Shown here: piece by piece, positions 62,400 through 64,000 of the stretch
Numbering within the stretch: the first letter of the stretch is position 1
How the letters are laid out: every line of letters begins with the position of its first letter
Source of the DNA: CAYUNE01 sp964446115
GTDB lineage: Bacteria > Desulfobacterota > Desulfobulbia > Desulfobulbales > Desulfobulbaceae
Assembly: GCA_964446115.1 (NCBI GenBank)
Contig: CAYUNE010000031.1
Coordinates: 75,744 to 139,743, forward strand
Reading direction: 5' to 3'
DNA: 64,000 nucleotides
The notes under the pieces: model-generated
Told to the model about the DNA's origin: nothing
The model's database searches: none
The model's input: the letters and a program-made list of their open reading frames with translations, nothing else
Position numbers and translations under genes: made by a program

Positions 62400-63476
62400 A
62401 TGGAAGTTCCGAAAATTCTTCCCCTTGAGGAGAACATCATCGAGCAGGCCCGCAAAGCAGCGGCCGAACAGAGCGCGGCAGCGTCACCGGAAGAAGAGCG
62501 TTTTCTCCTTGCCAGGAGTAGGGAATTACTGAAGAAAAGCAATGCCGTTCTGGTGGCCCATTACTATACCGCCCCGCAACTGCAGAAACTGGCCGAGGAA
62601 ACCGGCGGCTGTGTTGCCGACTCCCTGGAAATGGCCCGTTTCGGCCGCGATCACCCGGCTCCGACCCTTGTGGTTGCCGGAGTCCGCTTCATGGGAGAGA
62701 CCGCCAAGATCCTCAGCCCCGGAAAACGGGTGCTCATGCCCGATCCCGGGGCAACCTGTTCCCTGGACCTCAACTGCCCCGCAGACCGATTCCGGGAATT
62801 TCGCCGCGCCCATCCCGATGCCACCGCGGTGGTGTATGCCAATACCAGCGCCGCGGTCAAGGCCATGGCCGACTGGGTGGTCACCTCCGCCATCGCCCTG
62901 CCCGTGGTCACCCACTTAGCCGGCCGCGGCGAGAGGATTCTCTGGGCTCCGGACAGACACCTGGGATCCTATATCCGTCGCCGCACCGGCGTCGACATGC
63001 TGATCTGGCCGGGATCCTGCATCGTCCACGAACGGTTCCGGGCCGAGGCCATCCTCAACCTGCAAAAACATCATGCCGGCTCCAGGATCCTCGTCCATCC
63101 CGAGTCCCCGGCCGAGGTCATTGCCGTGGCGGATGCGGTGGGTTCAACCTCCGCGCTCATCAAGGCTGCGGCCACCATGGATGCTGATACCTTCATTGTC
63201 GCCACCGAACCGGGTATCTTTCACAAGATGAAACAGGCGGCTCCGGGAAAGAGCTTTCTCGCCGCTCCCACCGTGGGAGCCGGTGCCACCTGCGAAAGCT
63301 GCCAGCGCTGCCCCTGGATGGCAATGAACGGCCTACGCAACCTGGTGCGGGTTCTGGAAAAGTGCGACAATGAAATCCAGGTTCCCGAGGCCACCGGAGA
63401 GCAGGCGGCCCGCGCCCTGCAACGCATGCTTGATTTTGCATCACAGCGGAAATCGACCCCTCCTCGAGGGGTGTAA
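62400..63476 (+). CDS. nadA: Quinolinate synthase
   Basis: A 358-residue [4Fe-4S] enzyme that makes quinolinate from iminoaspartate and dihydroxyacetone phosphate for NAD synthesis. NAVLVAHYYTAPQLQKLA at the start, PGATCSLDLNC, WPGSCIVHERF and GAGATCESCQRCPWMAMN supply the cluster Cys. ATG at 62400 with GGAGAG 6 bases upstream; the longer frame runs into the palindrome and is rejected. nadB is not adjacent. Confidence 0.95.
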   Translation: MEVPKILPLEENIIEQARKAAAEQSAAASPEEERFLLARSRELLKKSNAVLVAHYYTAPQLQKLAEETGGCVADSLEMARFGRDHPAPTLVVAGVRFMGETAKILSPGKRVLMPDPGATCSLDLNCPADRFREFRRAHPDATAVVYANTSAAVKAMADWVVTSAIALPVVTHLAGRGERILWAPDRHLGSYIRRRTGVDMLIWPGSCIVHERFRAEAILNLQKHHAGSRILVHPESPAEVIAVADAVGSTSALIKAAATMDADTFIVATEPGIFHKMKQAAPGKSFLAAPTVGAGATCESCQRCPWMAMNGLRNLVRVLEKCDNEIQVPEATGEQAARALQRMLDFASQRKSTPPRGV

Positions 63477-63974
63477 TCCCAAGGCGGCGTTCCCCTTTCC
63501 CTGCGCCGATCACCTGCATCCCAAAGTTTCCAGTGCCTCCTTTTGTTGGCACCTGCATTACCCTGCTGCGCCCAGGCCTCCGGCGGGCCTGCTTCTGATT
63601 TCCGCCGGCTTAATCAAACCACATTATGCCCGGGACAACTTGTTGATGATCCGTCAATAATGCCCCGCATACCGAGCCATGCCCCACCCCGATATCCGGG
63701 GATCGCCGGCCGTGCGGGAGGCAATCGCCGCATGGGTGCCGCTCAAAGTAGTCAGGTCGACCCGCACTTTTACCCCGCCCTGGTGTTGCATCTCCAAAAA
63801 CCGTTTCCATTTTGTTGTATTTTCTGGGTATTTTCTCCGTTATCCCGGAAAAAACAATGACGATCTTCTCAGGCCTGTTTCTTGCAAACTAACAATAACC
63901 ATTGAAGAAGTGTGGCTTTCTCCGCAGTTGGTGCGGCGGAGGCTGATCATTCAACACCAGGAAAGGAGGACAAT
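63477..63974. other. 498-base intergenic region after nadA
   Basis: No convincing gene. Several short open frames on both strands lack ribosome sites. From about 63790 the base composition turns AT-rich, as in a promoter for the gene starting at 63975. A small hairpin CTCCGC / GCGGAG is at 63919-63940. Confidence 0.5.
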
Positions 63975-64000
63975 ATGGCAGAAGAAAGACACGAAAGCGG
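63975..64000 (+). CDS. Start of an unidentified gene (truncated by window end)
   Basis: The ATG at 63975 with a very strong AAGGAGG 4 bases upstream opens MAEERHESG. Nothing can be said about its product. The strong ribosome site and the long promoter region upstream suggest a well-expressed gene. Confidence 0.6.

Noticed and set aside
63370..63860. Short open frames after nadA on both strands
   Set aside because: No ribosome sites, no domain and composition unlike the neighbouring genes.
1..64000. Prophage, integrase, insertion sequence, toxin-antitoxin or defence genes
   Set aside because: None recognised in any frame; tRNA genes are intact with no attachment-site duplications seen.

Overview
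The window is 64 kb of dense, GC-rich bacterial chromosome with short intergenic gaps, operons on both strands and four tRNA genes that all encode CCA. The gene content points to a Gram-negative anaerobe of the Desulfobacterota, most likely near the Desulfobulbales. The pointers are a class II (B12-dependent) ribonucleotide reductase, a DUF3373-type outer-membrane protein, LptG, BepA, a PEP-CTERM protein with a PEP-CTERM-type FemAB protein, GatB-dependent tRNA amidation and an HgdC-like reductase activase. This placement is inferred from gene content and is not a computed phylogeny. Nothing indicates a prophage, plasmid, CRISPR array, insertion sequence or classical genomic island; most of the window is housekeeping, with several unusual gene architectures.

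Layout. 1-6.6 kb: the 5' part of nrdJ behind a promoter with two NrdR boxes, a small Cys protein, folA, a PEP-CTERM protein, a secreted protein with a long acidic tail, and the BepA-like protease. 6.9-9.8 kb: Uup-type ABC-F, a cold-shock protein and a PilZ protein. 9.8-15.3 kb: an SOS mutagenesis cassette (lexA, imuB, dnaE2, then a HEAT-repeat gene) behind a promoter flanked by two copies of a non-E. coli-type operator. 15.3-18 kb: gatB with a two-gene RdgC-like pair. 18.2-24 kb: tRNA-Lys, tRNA-Glu, cinA, tRNA-Leu, a K+ channel, and phoH with an in-frame ybeY-pdxJ fusion. 24-31.4 kb: a radical SAM/deaminase pair, a PEP-CTERM-type FemAB protein, a HIS7-like hisHF fusion, a sugar nucleotidyltransferase and a phytase-like lipoprotein. 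31.4-43.7 kb: aspS, hisS, a nitronate monooxygenase-like gene, pcnB, pgeF, the DUF3373 porin, mutM, a phosphopantetheinyl transferase, cvpA, a UPF0280 gene and tRNA-Cys. 43.8-52.6 kb: rnc, an Elp3-like radical SAM gene, a second ABC-F, a secreted TSP3-repeat protein and pepN. 52.6-64 kb: bioAFG, yhbY, traB, an HgdC/HgdB-like pair, lptG, an NtrC-type regulator with a degenerate receiver, tadA, nadA and the first codons of one more gene.

How they work together. The clearest functional unit is the SOS cassette: a self-cleaving LexA sits at the head of an operon for a polymerase-like adaptor and an error-prone replicase. bioA-bioF-bioG supplies steps of biotin synthesis. phoH-ybeY(-pdxJ), rnc, yhbY, pcnB, tadA, gatB, aspS and hisS cover RNA processing and translation. 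The least explained unit is the HgdC/HgdB-like pair at 57.4-58.9 kb, which keeps the iron-sulfur cysteines of archerase-driven dehydratase systems but is much smaller and lies in an envelope/RNA gene neighbourhood. A 106-bp palindromic repeat upstream of nadA has a half-copy near 40.3 kb.
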